Assembly: GCF_000331105.1 (NCBI RefSeq)
Contig: NC_020054.1
Location: 6,399,815 to 6,463,814 of the forward strand
DNA: 64,000 nt
Source of the DNA: Fibrella aestuarina BUZ 2
Lineage (GTDB): Bacteria > Bacteroidota > Bacteroidia > Cytophagales > Spirosomataceae
Direction of reading: 5' to 3'
The notes beneath the pieces were generated by a model. It saw nothing but the letters and a program-made list of their open reading frames with translations. It did not search any database and was not told the origin of the DNA. Positions 16,394-25,252 of this stretch are shown here, piece after piece. Made by a program: the position numbers and the translations under genes. Numbering within the stretch: position 1 is the stretch's first letter; each line of letters opens with the position of its first letter.

Positions 16394-16531
16394 AAATCAA
16401 CATAAGATAATGTCAGACAACAAGTTAAGTAAATAATTTTGCAGCCGTCAATACCGGCTTGGCAGTAGATTGCGCCTGATTAGTTAGTGGACGGTGGGCA
16501 ACTGGCTCCGCGCCAGTGACAGCAGACCGGA

Positions 16532-17344
16532 TCAGCTGATATGAGGAATGGTCAGCACAACCTGCGTTCCCTCGCCGGGAGCCGTGTGCCATACGCAACG
16601 TCCGCCCAACAGCTGCGCCCGCCGACGCAGGTTACGCAGCCCCTGCCCGCCTTTATCGAGTGGGCGGGCGCTTACCTCGGACATCGAAAAGCCGGGCCCA
16701 TCGTCGGCTATGATCAGCTGAAGCGCATCGGGTTGGTAATCGAGCGTCAGCCGGATGGGTGCGTAGGGCGCGTGCTTAAGGGCGTTATTGAGGGCCTCCT
16801 GCACCATACGCAGCAGCACGATTTCACGGTCTCCCGACAGCGCGTAGGCATCGCCCAACACCCGGAGCTGGGTACGTGTTGAACCCGCCGCCCGGTCAAT
16901 CCGCTCAAGTTCCAGCCGGATGCACTCCGGCAAGCCAAAACGAGCGACGGTGTCAGTACTGAGCGATTTCGACAAATTCCTGACGTCGGCCACCACGGTG
17001 GCGGTGTGGGTGAGCAGTTCCGACACTTTACCCTGCACCGGTAAGTGGGCGGTTTCATCTTCGAGCAGGTTCAGGTGCAGCCAGATCACCGACAACATTT
17101 GCCCAATGTGGTCGTGCAGTTCGTCGGCAATGTGCTGGAGCGTCTGGTTCTGGGTTTCGAGCTGAGCCGTCAGGATTTCGCGCTGATGGGCTTCGTGCAG
17201 GTGCGTTAGTTCGGCCTGGTGCTCCACGTACCGGCGCTTATAGATAAAGAGCAATACGGTAATAAAGGCACCCAGTAGCAGCAGCAGCAACGTACCTACG
17301 ATAATCAGCAACACGACATCCGATAATCCGTACTCCATACGCAT
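16532..17344 (-). CDS. Membrane-anchored sensor histidine kinase, HisKA_3 (NarX/DegS-like) type
   Basis: A 270-aa kinase with one N-terminal membrane helix (about 9-35), a coiled coil (40-72), and the phosphorylation motif ADELHDHIGQMLS with H77. The ATPase domain shows the N-box EALNNALKHA and the G-boxes DDGPGFS and GGQGLRNLRRRAQLLGG. The lack of a large extracellular input domain suggests that sensing depends on the membrane segment or on a partner, perhaps the membrane protein encoded 6 bp upstream. It should phosphorylate the regulator at 15734-16393. Confidence 0.92.
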   Translation of the reverse strand: MRMEYGLSDVVLLIIVGTLLLLLLGAFITVLLFIYKRRYVEHQAELTHLHEAHQREILTAQLETQNQTLQHIADELHDHIGQMLSVIWLHLNLLEDETAHLPVQGKVSELLTHTATVVADVRNLSKSLSTDTVARFGLPECIRLELERIDRAAGSTRTQLRVLGDAYALSGDREIVLLRMVQEALNNALKHAPYAPIRLTLDYQPDALQLIIADDGPGFSMSEVSARPLDKGGQGLRNLRRRAQLLGGRCVWHTAPGEGTQVVLTIPHIS

Positions 17345-17350
17345 AACTGA

Positions 17351-18001
17351 TTATACCCCCCGCTGAACGTACCGTCGATTTACGTACCAAGCCACGATAA
17401 ACAGCACCGCCTGTAGCCCGTTCAGCAATTCCTGAATCCAATATACCGACAACGCATGTTGTGTAGAACGCTGAATGAGGTAGTTCATCAGCCCCTGCAC
17501 GAATAAATTGCCCAACGCCGTGTAGAGAATAGCCGTACTGACCCAGAACATGGGGTCTTTTTCGAGCCCGGCCACTTTTATTTCGGTGAAGAGTTGCCGG
17601 ATGTATTGCAGCGCCCAGACGCACAGCAGGCAGTTGTAGAGGGTAAGGGCGTAGGAGTTATAGTGCGTCCACGGCTGAATAGTGAGCGAGAACGCCAGCG
17701 CAACCACTGTAAACAACCCCGCCGACCAGACCGCCGCCCGCCGCCAGAACACCCCCACTAACGCCCGGCTGAACATCAGGGAAAAAGCTACGTATTGCCC
17801 AATCGTGAGTAGGTGAAACACGTACAGGTTGTTGGGCTGCTTGAGCACCCGCCAGGCAATCACGGCCGTCAGGTTGCCAACGAAGGTGACCCCGATACCA
17901 ATGGCCAGCCATCGTAAGGGGGGCGTCAGTACGCTGTAATGACTGCCATACAATAGCGTACTAATGCACAATACAGACAGATAAAGAATGGTGTCGATCA
18001 T
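17351..18001 (-). CDS. Multi-pass membrane protein in the two-component operon
   Basis: A 216-aa protein with about six to seven hydrophobic segments, no signal peptide and no recognised domain. It ends 6 bp before the histidine kinase start, so the two are almost certainly co-translated. Since that kinase has a single membrane helix and no sensor domain, an input role is an attractive inference, analogous to 7TM-type sensing modules. Residues such as WHYNSYA-like aromatic stretches (PWTHYNSYALTLYNC) lie in a loop. No database family was recognised. Confidence 0.7.
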   Translation of the reverse strand: MIDTILYLSVLCISTLLYGSHYSVLTPPLRWLAIGIGVTFVGNLTAVIAWRVLKQPNNLYVFHLLTIGQYVAFSLMFSRALVGVFWRRAAVWSAGLFTVVALAFSLTIQPWTHYNSYALTLYNCLLCVWALQYIRQLFTEIKVAGLEKDPMFWVSTAILYTALGNLFVQGLMNYLIQRSTQHALSVYWIQELLNGLQAVLFIVAWYVNRRYVQRGV

Positions 18002-18038
18002 GTCAAAACGGGCAGGCAGTCGGTGCCTCAGCGGTTGG

Positions 18039-18401
18039 TTAACCTACCGTATAATAGCGGTCCGATGAGCTATCCGGGCAGGGTGGTCGACTGCAGCAGC
18101 ACATAACCGCTACGGCATCGCTCCCGTCGAGGGCACGCCCATCGGTGGTACTGGGCGCCAGGAAAAAGAAATGGTTACCGGCTTCGTCGAGGGCGTTATA
18201 GAGTTTGACGTAGCTGGACCCTGCGGCCTCGGTGAGGGTTATAATTTCCTGTAACCGACGAATGCTAATGGATTCAACCTGCGTAAACTGAGGCCGCACG
18301 GCTTCCCAGTCGGCAGGTGATTTCAGCGAGTCGCCCAACCGGGCGACGGCCTCCCGGAGTTGTTCCGGGCTTAAATCGTTAAGATTGACAGATGTGGACA
18401 T
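18039..18401 (-). CDS. Small hypothetical protein heading the two-component operon
   Basis: 120 aa from the ATG at 18401; the frame is open another 24 codons upstream but MSTSVNLNDLSPEQLREAVA looks like a natural N-terminus. It has a helical N-terminal half (SPEQLREAVARLGDSLKS) and a C-terminal part with AVMCCCSRPPCPD, a Cys-rich tail. It has no membrane segment or signal. It lies 37 bp before the membrane protein gene, so it is probably the first gene of the operon. Function is unknown; the Cys-rich tail could bind metal or be modified. Confidence 0.6.
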   Translation of the reverse strand: MSTSVNLNDLSPEQLREAVARLGDSLKSPADWEAVRPQFTQVESISIRRLQEIITLTEAAGSSYVKLYNALDEAGNHFFFLAPSTTDGRALDGSDAVAVMCCCSRPPCPDSSSDRYYTVG

Positions 18402-18624
18402 ACTATTGAGGCTTGTGGTGACTACAGGCGGCAAACTAAGCTCGGCTGTAACCGGTGAACAGGGGAAAATCACCCTATTTACCGGTTTTTTTCCCCGTCA
18501 GAATAGGGCATAATGACCCGTTCGTTCTGGTTTCAGTGGCTGTATGTTTGATTAAAAATTCAGAAGGCGATTCACTCTGTGCCTTACGGTGAGTTTTCCG
18601 CCTAGTCCACACCATCCACTTTCT

Positions 18625-18662
18625 CGGTTGCGGGCCAGTAATCGCTGGCTCGCCCGCAACCG
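18625..18662. other. Hairpin in the gap 18402-18888
   Basis: An 11-bp perfect stem (18625-18635 with 18652-18662). It lies between the end of the T9SS protein gene (18889) and the start of the two-component operon, both on the minus strand, so it could terminate the former, about 225 bp after its stop codon. No gene was found in the rest of the gap. Confidence 0.35.
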
Positions 18663-18888
18663 ACTGACTGTCCTACAACGTACCTGCGCTCCTTTCAACA
18701 ACCTACAGGCCGCCCTGGGTACGTTGCTCCCTGTGAGCAGCCTTGGCTGTACCTGATACAAATCCATTGCCCAATCATCGCGTATTCTGCACGATAAACA
18801 CAAAACGGCTAGTGCGCATCAGGCCGCTACCGCGTACCTGTCTGTTGCGCACCGGCCGTCTTTTAGCTATATGGAGGGTAGGACCTGC

Positions 18889-21168
18889 CTACTCGACCAG
18901 AATACGCCGCACCGTGGTCTTTTCTCCCACCCGTACCCGGAGCAGGTACGTACCGGCGGGCCATTGGCCGAGCGACAGAGTCGTTGTCGGTTGCGTGGTG
19001 CGTTGCTGTTGCTTCGTCTGCCCCTGTACATCCAGCACATCAAGCGTAGCCGCCTCCTGAAGCGGCTGGGTAAATTGTACCGTCAGGGCCGAAGTAGCCG
19101 GGATTGGGTATACCCGAATCGATTTACTTAGGTCATCAGTAACGAGCGGTTCAGTTGCCAGCAACGGCATCACCGTGATCAGCAGTGGGGAAGGCAGCGC
19201 AGGCGCATTGCCACAGCTATTGGTTAAGGCCGTCAGCCGGTAGGCGGTTGTGCGTTGAGGGCGCACCTCGATACTATGCGGGTTGGCGTTGGTGGTTACC
19301 TGCTGCGCAGCCCCGACCACGTTGCTACTGTCGCGATAGCTGAACGTCCATGGCCCTTCGCCACCGAACGTAACGTTGAGTTTGACCAGTTCACCCACTT
19401 GCGCCGGGTTCGGTGTGGCCGACAGCGTTGCACTGGCAGGCGCCCGCACCGCGATTTGGGTAGGGGTGGCCGTGTTGGTTGTCGACAGGTCGGGGTTGGT
19501 CGATACCACGAGCAGTGAATAAGTACCTACGGCTATCGTCCCCGGCAACGTACCGGTCACCTGCCCTACCCCAACCCGCTGTTCGTCCAGATCCGTGTAT
19601 GTCAGTGCCGTCGTACCTGGCTCAGTCCGGGCGATGCGTAACCGAAACGTGTTCCCTGCGTTGAAACTCCCCGTGGTTTGGAAACTTGCCGTCACTGGGC
19701 TACCGGCACAGACCAGGCTGGCCGACAGGGGTAACGTACGAATCGACGGGACTGCCACGGTGATGGTGGCCGTACTGGCAGGTAGGCCCGTACCACAGTT
19801 GTTGCTCACCTCGGCTACCTGATAGACCGTCGTCACGGTGGGAGCCACCCGGATCGTCGTGTCTTTCTGGGCGGTCCCCGAAACGCCGTTCGACAGCCTG
19901 AACCGGTAGGGTCCGTTGCCCGTAAACGCCAGCGTGAGTGGGGCCGTCTGCCCGAGCGTGATGGTTGTACTGCCCGATAGGGCCAACGTGGGCGGACCCA
20001 ACACAAACACCCGAATGGCCACGCGCGGACTCACACACCCGTTACTCCCGGTCTGCGTTACGTAATAGATGTCACCATCCGCATTCTTCGTTACCTCGCT
20101 GGTTGAAGGAGTCGGAGCCGCCGTAAAGGTCGCCCCCGTGGGGTCGGTCCAGCGGAGGTTTGTGCCAGTGGCCGACAGGGGCTGAGTTGCACTGCCTTTA
20201 CAGATGTCAAAGCGGGTCTGGCCAACGGCCGGTATCGGCGTAGTCTGGATGGTCACCGTCAGGCGGGCCCTGATGCTTTCGCAATTATTGACTGACTGCG
20301 CCACCAGATACGTCTGTACGCCCAGTTGGCCCGTTGGCGGGCTAGGCGCCGTGGTTTCTGAAAGCAGTTTGTCACTAGCATCGTACCAGAACAGATTGGC
20401 ATTGGCGACCGTGGTGTAGGCAGCCAGAGCCGGAGCGTTGCTATTCTGGCAGTACGTCAGCGTCGGGTTGGGCACTGATGGGGCCTCGGGACGGGGTTTC
20501 ACTTCGGTTTGAAGGTAGGCCACAGCGTCGTTGTCGGGATTGCAGCCCCGGCTGGCATCCGTTACCACGAAACGCAGGTTGTAGGTCGCTTTTCCAGGCG
20601 TTGTTGTCGTGATAGTCGGAGCCGTAAACGTTTTCTGACCCGTAGGCGCGGCGTCGCTGCCCACGTCATATTGCACCCGGTAATTATCGGGCACAGGGCC
20701 AGTGATGTCCGATAGCGTAACGGGTTTGTCGTTCTGGCAGAAGGTATACTGGTAGGTATTGGGCGCAATCAGTTGAAGCGGTAGAGCCGGGGCGCCGGGC
20801 CGTGTTTTCACCGTCAGGGTGGTTGGGCTTACGGTGCCCAACACGCCGCTGCTCACCACCCGCACGCGATACCCGTTGCCATAGCTGGTACTGGCCGGAA
20901 TCGTTGCTGTTACCGTATAGGCCGCTCCATTCTGGGTAGCGGCACCCGTGGGTACGTTCACAAAGGCACCATTCCCGTTGGCCAGTTGGACGGTATAAGC
21001 GGTGTTGCCCGTAACCGACAAGCCGCTACTGGTAAAAGGCACCTCGATGGCAGTACCCGCACAGATGGCGTTCGTTGCAATGGCCTGGGTCGTGATGAGT
21101 TGCGCAAAGGTGAGCGGGCTCGCACTATAGAGAATCAAAAAGAGAAACAGCCGTATATATTTTGTCAT
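18889..21168 (-). CDS. Secreted Ig-like repeat protein with T9SS type-A sorting domain
   Basis: A 759-aa exported protein. The signal peptide is MTKYIRLFLFLILYSASPLT. The body is Ser/Thr/Pro-rich and made of beta-sandwich units; segments such as PNPTLTYCQNSNAPAL and QTRFDICKGSATQPL recur with paired cysteines, as in gliding-associated adhesins. The last about 75 residues (IRVYPIPATSALTVQF through AGTYLLRVRVGEKTTVRRIL) are a classic T9SS type-A C-terminal sorting domain, so the protein should be carried across the outer membrane by the Por/T9SS machinery and anchored or released. The likely role is surface adhesion or matrix; the ligand is unknown. Confidence 0.88.
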   Translation of the reverse strand: MTKYIRLFLFLILYSASPLTFAQLITTQAIATNAICAGTAIEVPFTSSGLSVTGNTAYTVQLANGNGAFVNVPTGAATQNGAAYTVTATIPASTSYGNGYRVRVVSSGVLGTVSPTTLTVKTRPGAPALPLQLIAPNTYQYTFCQNDKPVTLSDITGPVPDNYRVQYDVGSDAAPTGQKTFTAPTITTTTPGKATYNLRFVVTDASRGCNPDNDAVAYLQTEVKPRPEAPSVPNPTLTYCQNSNAPALAAYTTVANANLFWYDASDKLLSETTAPSPPTGQLGVQTYLVAQSVNNCESIRARLTVTIQTTPIPAVGQTRFDICKGSATQPLSATGTNLRWTDPTGATFTAAPTPSTSEVTKNADGDIYYVTQTGSNGCVSPRVAIRVFVLGPPTLALSGSTTITLGQTAPLTLAFTGNGPYRFRLSNGVSGTAQKDTTIRVAPTVTTVYQVAEVSNNCGTGLPASTATITVAVPSIRTLPLSASLVCAGSPVTASFQTTGSFNAGNTFRLRIARTEPGTTALTYTDLDEQRVGVGQVTGTLPGTIAVGTYSLLVVSTNPDLSTTNTATPTQIAVRAPASATLSATPNPAQVGELVKLNVTFGGEGPWTFSYRDSSNVVGAAQQVTTNANPHSIEVRPQRTTAYRLTALTNSCGNAPALPSPLLITVMPLLATEPLVTDDLSKSIRVYPIPATSALTVQFTQPLQEAATLDVLDVQGQTKQQQRTTQPTTTLSLGQWPAGTYLLRVRVGEKTTVRRILVE

Positions 21169-21479
21169 AATTACCGAAATGAGTCAACGCAAACGATTCG
21201 CCTAAGGCCAATTGGCAACAAGTGACCTACTATGTAGACGCACAAACAAAAGCGGGTCAATACCACTCAGCTAATTTATAAAGACTCATCAGCATAGCCT
21301 ATCCTCACCCTGTGAACTAGTCGGGGCTATTCCCCTATACTGGCGAAGGGGCCAAGCAACTTAGTAGCCGCTGTAGGCTCAATCAGACGATGGTTATTGA
21401 GCACTTAAGCAACCTGAGCAACGACTTTTTATACATACTTTCCCATGAGTAAGTTTTGTCTTATTTTTATGAAGTACCA

Positions 21480-21535
21480 TTTGTTAATATTTAGAATAAA
21501 GTATAGGTTTGATTAATTGTTAACCTAATCAAACC
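21480..21535 (+). promoter_or_regulatory. Promoter of the M43 protease gene, overlapped by an inverted repeat
   Basis: TTTG (21480-21483), 20 nt, then TAGGTTTG (21504-21511) matches the Bacteroidota consensus. A 10-bp perfect inverted repeat, GGTTTGATTA at 21506-21515 and TAATCAAACC at 21526-21535, covers the -7 element and ends just before the ATG. It could be an operator or a 5' hairpin masking the start. Confidence 0.6.
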
Positions 21536-21536
21536 A

Positions 21537-22553
21537 ATGAAAAGATTCCTTTTACCCATCGTTTGTTTGGCTGTCGTAGGCGCCGTATCGTCTTGCTTCG
21601 ACCCCACCATCGATCAGTCAGGTACTTCATCAGCAAGTGATCGACATGCAAAACAGGGCGAAGAAGGCCCGCGGCAGTGCGCCACCATGGACGTGCTGGC
21701 GGAAAACATCAAGGAGAATCCAGGCCTTGCTAAAAAACTGGATGATATCGACAAACAAGCCAGCCGTTTCATGAAAGGCAGTTCGCTGGCCGCCGCCGTA
21801 GCCTACACGGGCGTAGTGACCATTCCGGTACGGGTGCACGTTATCTACAACACCGCGCAGGAGAACATCAGCGACGCGCAGATTCAGTCGCAGATCACGG
21901 TGCTCAATCGGGATTATAGCAAAACCAACAGCGACGTCAGCCTGTTGCCGGGTGTCTTTTCGGGGTTGGCTTCCGACATGCAGATTCAGTTTACGCTGGC
22001 GAGCGTCGACCGTAAGCAGTCGAGCAAAACCTCGTGGGGCACTCGCGATGCGATGAAGAGCAGCAAGAAGGGCGGCGTCGACGCCGTTGACCCCACGCGC
22101 AGCCTGAATATCTGGGTCTGCAACATCGGTGGCGGCATTCTGGGCTATGCGCAGTTTCCGGGTGGCACCGCAGCAACCGATGGCGTAGTGATTGGGCCGC
22201 AATACTTCGGCAGCCGCGCCCTTGTGCCGTCGGGTGGGTATTTTGCCACACCTTACGACAAAGGCCGCACCGCCACGCATGAAGTTGGTCACTGGCTCAA
22301 CCTGCGGCACATCTGGGGCGATGCCAGCTGCGGCAATGATCAGGTTGCCGACACCCCCACGCAGCAGACGGCCAATTATGGTTGCCCCGCTTTCCCGCAC
22401 GTAACCTGCGGCAACGGTCCCAACGGCGATCTGTTCATGAACTACATGGACTATACCGACGACGGCTGCATGTACATGTTTACCAACGGCCAAGCCGCCC
22501 GCAGCCGCGCCCTGTTCGCCTCGGACGGCGCCCGCCGGACGTTCGTGCAATAG
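21537..22553 (+). CDS. M43 (pappalysin/cytophagalysin-type) zinc metalloprotease lipoprotein
   Basis: 338 aa. The lipoprotein signal ends at Cys20 (AVSSC). The zinc site is HEVGHWLNLRH: His248, Glu249 (catalytic), His252 and His258, the extended HEXXHXXXXXH of metzincins; the Met-turn is seen in NYMDYTDD with MNYMDY. CGNDQVADTPTQ and two Cys pairs are typical of family M43. The N-terminal part (about 21-90) may be a propeptide. No T9SS sorting domain is present, so it is predicted to be lipid-anchored in the cell envelope, unlike many secreted relatives. A strong terminator follows it. Confidence 0.88.
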   Translation: MKRFLLPIVCLAVVGAVSSCFDPTIDQSGTSSASDRHAKQGEEGPRQCATMDVLAENIKENPGLAKKLDDIDKQASRFMKGSSLAAAVAYTGVVTIPVRVHVIYNTAQENISDAQIQSQITVLNRDYSKTNSDVSLLPGVFSGLASDMQIQFTLASVDRKQSSKTSWGTRDAMKSSKKGGVDAVDPTRSLNIWVCNIGGGILGYAQFPGGTAATDGVVIGPQYFGSRALVPSGGYFATPYDKGRTATHEVGHWLNLRHIWGDASCGNDQVADTPTQQTANYGCPAFPHVTCGNGPNGDLFMNYMDYTDDGCMYMFTNGQAARSRALFASDGARRTFVQ

Positions 22554-22573
22554 ACAGGTACATTACCCTTTAT

Positions 22574-22619
22574 ACGCGGAAAGCGCCTTTCACGAGTTGG
22601 TGGAAGGCGCTTTCCGCGT
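22574..22619 (+). terminator. Terminator after the M43 protease gene
   Basis: An 18-bp stem with one wobble (22574-22591 with 22602-22619), 10-nt loop, 20 bp after the stop codon. It lies between convergent genes and probably acts both ways; no long T-run is visible. Confidence 0.7.
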
Positions 22620-22629
22620 GTAAGGACAG

Positions 22630-23163
22630 CTATACATGGTGCCGCTGGTATCGTTTAACTAAGTATTGCTTCAGGTACGTATGGGCTTCGGCGCGCGGCA
22701 GGCGTTGTTGGTTGAGCTGCCCCTGTTCAATAGATAAGTTGAGCGCATAGGCCGGATCTTCGTCTTCAGCGATAAAACAGCGTACCGGTCCGAAAAACGC
22801 ACGTAGCTGATCGGCGTCGCAGGTGGGCAGGAACAACCGCAAGGCGCGGGGGTCGTAGTAGCGAAAATACAGCGCGGGCCCCTGTTCGGGTCTGACATAC
22901 AGGAAGCGCTTCAAGTGCTGGTACAACACCGATGGCTCTGCCTCAGTCACCACCACTACCCCCCAGGCCTGCCCCCAGCCTTCGGCCAGTACCCAGTCAA
23001 CAAAGGCGGGATTTTGCAGGGAAAACAGATAGGGGGCTACGTGGCTTAGGGTTTCTTCAGCACTACCCGCATAAAGACACCGGTACTGATTGTCGCCCAC
23101 GAGCTCTTTAGCCGTCTCTATGGCCTCACTCATTCGGGCGGCGTCCAATAATACATGAGCCAT
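22630..23163 (-). CDS. DUF4123 protein, type VI secretion effector adaptor
   Basis: 177 aa from the ATG at 23163 (a TTG further up is less likely). It matches DUF4123: YRCLYAGSAEETLSHVAPYL, EGWGQAWGVVVV, LKRFLYV, the hallmark LYFRYYDPRALRLFLPTCD, and FFGPVRCFIAEDED. DUF4123 proteins are chaperones that load toxin effectors onto VgrG or PAAR tips. It is the last of five co-directional genes starting with PAAR, which fits that role. There is no signal peptide. No T6SS structural genes occur in the window, so the apparatus must be encoded elsewhere. Confidence 0.85.
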   Translation of the reverse strand: MAHVLLDAARMSEAIETAKELVGDNQYRCLYAGSAEETLSHVAPYLFSLQNPAFVDWVLAEGWGQAWGVVVVTEAEPSVLYQHLKRFLYVRPEQGPALYFRYYDPRALRLFLPTCDADQLRAFFGPVRCFIAEDEDPAYALNLSIEQGQLNQQRLPRAEAHTYLKQYLVKRYQRHHV

Positions 23164-23194
23164 ATGATGTGGGTACGTTCTGGTCAATGACCGG

Positions 23195-23800
23195 TCAATG
23201 TTTTGTTAATTCGTCGGCCGGATAAGCTTCGTTGGGGTTGTCCGCTACGGTCGTAGCCTTAATGGCACGGCCACCCACCTTAACCACATGTGGTTTACCG
23301 GTTACCCAACCCTGAAAATCGTCTTTTCCGATAGATTGCCGGGCGCGAGTCTGAAAGGCGATTTCTTCGCCGTATTCCAGATCAATAAAGATCAACGACG
23401 TGCTGGTAAAGCTTTTTTTGTCAAGTATCCCGTGCGGTTGGTAGAGTGCCAGGTATTTACCGTCTGGCGACCAGCTTTGCTGATTGCCAGCCTTGGTATC
23501 GATCATGTAACCGTCCTCGGGCCGCGCTTCGATGGTAAACGTGTCGTCGGGCAGGTGGATCGTCAGTTTTTTCCAGGCAGCCACCTCGCCCGTTGCCTCC
23601 AGCAAAGCTGGTTCGTGGAAGGTTAATTTGATCTTTGAGACAGGATGCGTCATGGTGAAGCTGGGTTTAACGCTTCTTGTAACCACCCGACGCGTGGCCT
23701 GACCGTTGGCGGGCGGGTTGATGCCCCCAACCGCCCAGAGCAGCGCCAGAGCAAAAACGAAGCATGGATGTAACATACTGGTAAGGTGGCGTGTGTTCAT
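23195..23800 (-). CDS. Exported protein, candidate immunity protein of the PAAR module
   Basis: A 201-aa protein with an N-terminal signal peptide (hydrophobic run MLHPCFVFALALLWAVGG after a short basic start) and no membrane anchor later, so it is predicted to be periplasmic. The body is beta-rich, with SWSPDGKYLALYQPHG resembling one WD40/TolB-type blade and SLIFIDLEYGEEIAF. Its ATG overlaps the stop of the preceding effector-like gene (ATGA at 23797-23800), showing translational coupling. Location and coupling suggest immunity against a toxin acting in the periplasm; this is an inference, with no family match. Confidence 0.55.
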   Translation of the reverse strand: MNTRHLTSMLHPCFVFALALLWAVGGINPPANGQATRRVVTRSVKPSFTMTHPVSKIKLTFHEPALLEATGEVAAWKKLTIHLPDDTFTIEARPEDGYMIDTKAGNQQSWSPDGKYLALYQPHGILDKKSFTSTSLIFIDLEYGEEIAFQTRARQSIGKDDFQGWVTGKPHVVKVGGRAIKATTVADNPNEAYPADELTKH

Positions 23801-24876
23801 GAGGGCGGCGTATCAGCGGGCACTACCGGGTTAGGCGCATCGCGAATGCGCTCGTATCGCCCTTTCATGTCTGTACCCCGCCGGGCAGGCCCATAAATAG
23901 AATTGATTTCGTCCTGATACGTTTCCCGATTCTCTCCCCAGTCGGCGGGGTTCTTCGACACCTTGGGGTTGTTCTTGTAGAACGTATCAAGGGCCGAACC
24001 ATAGTCGGTTGACAGATAGGCGGGGCGGTTTACGCTCTGGTCCAGCGCCAGCGCCCGGCCTTTGTCGGAGGTCATATAGTCGGCGATGGGATAATCGTAG
24101 CCTTTGGGCTTTGTACCAGTCGCCTTGTCGATCCGTTTTTTAAAGTCGATGATCTGCTGATCTTTAAACTCATCATCTTCACCCGCCTTACGCATAGCAT
24201 CGAGTGCCTTCTCGACCTCTGCCTTGGTTTCGGCGTCGGTATTCGGATCGCAGTAGCTTTTGATAAAGGCATACAGTTTATCACCACCGATAGTCACCTG
24301 CTCGCCTTTACTATTGGTGTAGGTATACTTGGCGCGCGTTTCGGTGGTCGTGATGGTTTTCTTTTTCTTGCCCTTCCCTACCGTCTTGGTCACTTCGACC
24401 TCTTCGGTATCCCAGCCCTGATCCTGAAAGACCGTCTTGTACTTGTCGGGCTTGCGGGCTTTGAACGCCACCATCTGATCGGTAAGCTCGCCTTTACCGT
24501 CTGGGGCAATCGTTTTTTGCATGGCGCCCATTGTCAGGGCCTGATTATCGTAGGCCTGCACCGCGTTGAAATCACCTTCGTTGGGCGACATCAGCAACAT
24601 CGTTTTGGCGTCGCCTTCGGTAATCTGCTGACTGTCGATGAGGGAGTGCCACCGCCGATAGCCACTGATAGGCTGTTTGTTCGTTTTGTTGTTATACGCT
24701 GGCCCCCGCAGCTTACCATACCGCAGACAGCTCCAGTCACTTTTAGCCGGTTTGGCACAAGGCTGCGTGCTTTTGCTGACTGCATTGGTTTTGGGCACGG
24801 CACCGGTAGCCGCTTTCAACTGTGCAGCTCTGGCGGGTGTCAGCGGCCTTGCGGGCGGTTTGGGTTGTGTGTTCAT
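23797..24876 (-). CDS. Candidate T6SS effector with lysozyme-like central region
   Basis: A 359-aa protein without signal peptide, with a proline-rich start (KPPARPLTPARAAQLK) as in cargo effectors. Residues about 70-150 (GYRRWHSLIDSQQITEGDAK, then SPNEGDFNAVQAYDNQ and TMGAMQKTI) resemble muramidase-like domains, with Glu100 in NEG as the candidate catalytic acid. A basic GKGKKKKTI lies near 170 and a repetitive acidic/polar tail follows. It overlaps the upstream gene by 4 bp (ATGA at 24873-24876) and the downstream immunity-like gene by 4 bp. With PAAR and DUF4123 in the operon, a peptidoglycan-degrading effector is the best reading; the activity is unproven. Confidence 0.55.
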   Translation of the reverse strand: MNTQPKPPARPLTPARAAQLKAATGAVPKTNAVSKSTQPCAKPAKSDWSCLRYGKLRGPAYNNKTNKQPISGYRRWHSLIDSQQITEGDAKTMLLMSPNEGDFNAVQAYDNQALTMGAMQKTIAPDGKGELTDQMVAFKARKPDKYKTVFQDQGWDTEEVEVTKTVGKGKKKKTITTTETRAKYTYTNSKGEQVTIGGDKLYAFIKSYCDPNTDAETKAEVEKALDAMRKAGEDDEFKDQQIIDFKKRIDKATGTKPKGYDYPIADYMTSDKGRALALDQSVNRPAYLSTDYGSALDTFYKNNPKVSKNPADWGENRETYQDEINSIYGPARRGTDMKGRYERIRDAPNPVVPADTPPS

Positions 24877-25238
24877 GGCTTGGGTTTGGCGTCGGTCAGG
24901 TACGTGTCCAGCTGGTTTCGCAACTGTTCTGTTTTCTCGTCTTCATGTAGACTGCCATCGGTCAAAATCTCGATCGCCCATTCGCTATTCAGCGGAAAAT
25001 CGGGGCCATATACCAGCCTAAAATCAGTAAAAATAGTCAGGTTAGCGTCGGTAGTGAGCCCGTAGCGGCGAGCCGCATCGAGACTTTGCCGGATTGACGT
25101 GCTGTGCGGATCAGTAGCCAACTGCTGGGCATAGTCATCGGGTAGGTGCATGGCCACATGCTGGCGGATGCGCTCAATCAGTCGCTCCTGAAAATGAGCG
25201 TCGAGGCGTTCGATCTGGTGGGTGCGAATGGTCAGCAT
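24873..25238 (-). CDS. Small T6SS-associated protein next to PAAR
   Basis: A 121-aa soluble helical protein. MLTIRTHQIERLDAHFQERL, ARRYGLTTDANL and DFPLNSEWAIEIL match a small family I recall beside DUF4123, PAAR and effector genes in T6SS islands; it has no settled name. It follows PAAR by 14 bp and overlaps the effector-like gene by 4 bp. The likely role is as a chaperone or structural adaptor for effector loading. Confidence 0.65.
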   Translation of the reverse strand: MLTIRTHQIERLDAHFQERLIERIRQHVAMHLPDDYAQQLATDPHSTSIRQSLDAARRYGLTTDANLTIFTDFRLVYGPDFPLNSEWAIEILTDGSLHEDEKTEQLRNQLDTYLTDAKPKP

Positions 25239-25252
25239 GTAAGTAAATCAGC

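Noticed and set aside
21630..22550. 306-codon minus-strand frame opposite the M43 protease gene
   Set aside because: The plus strand has zinc ligands, a lipobox and a promoter; the antisense product has no recognisable feature.
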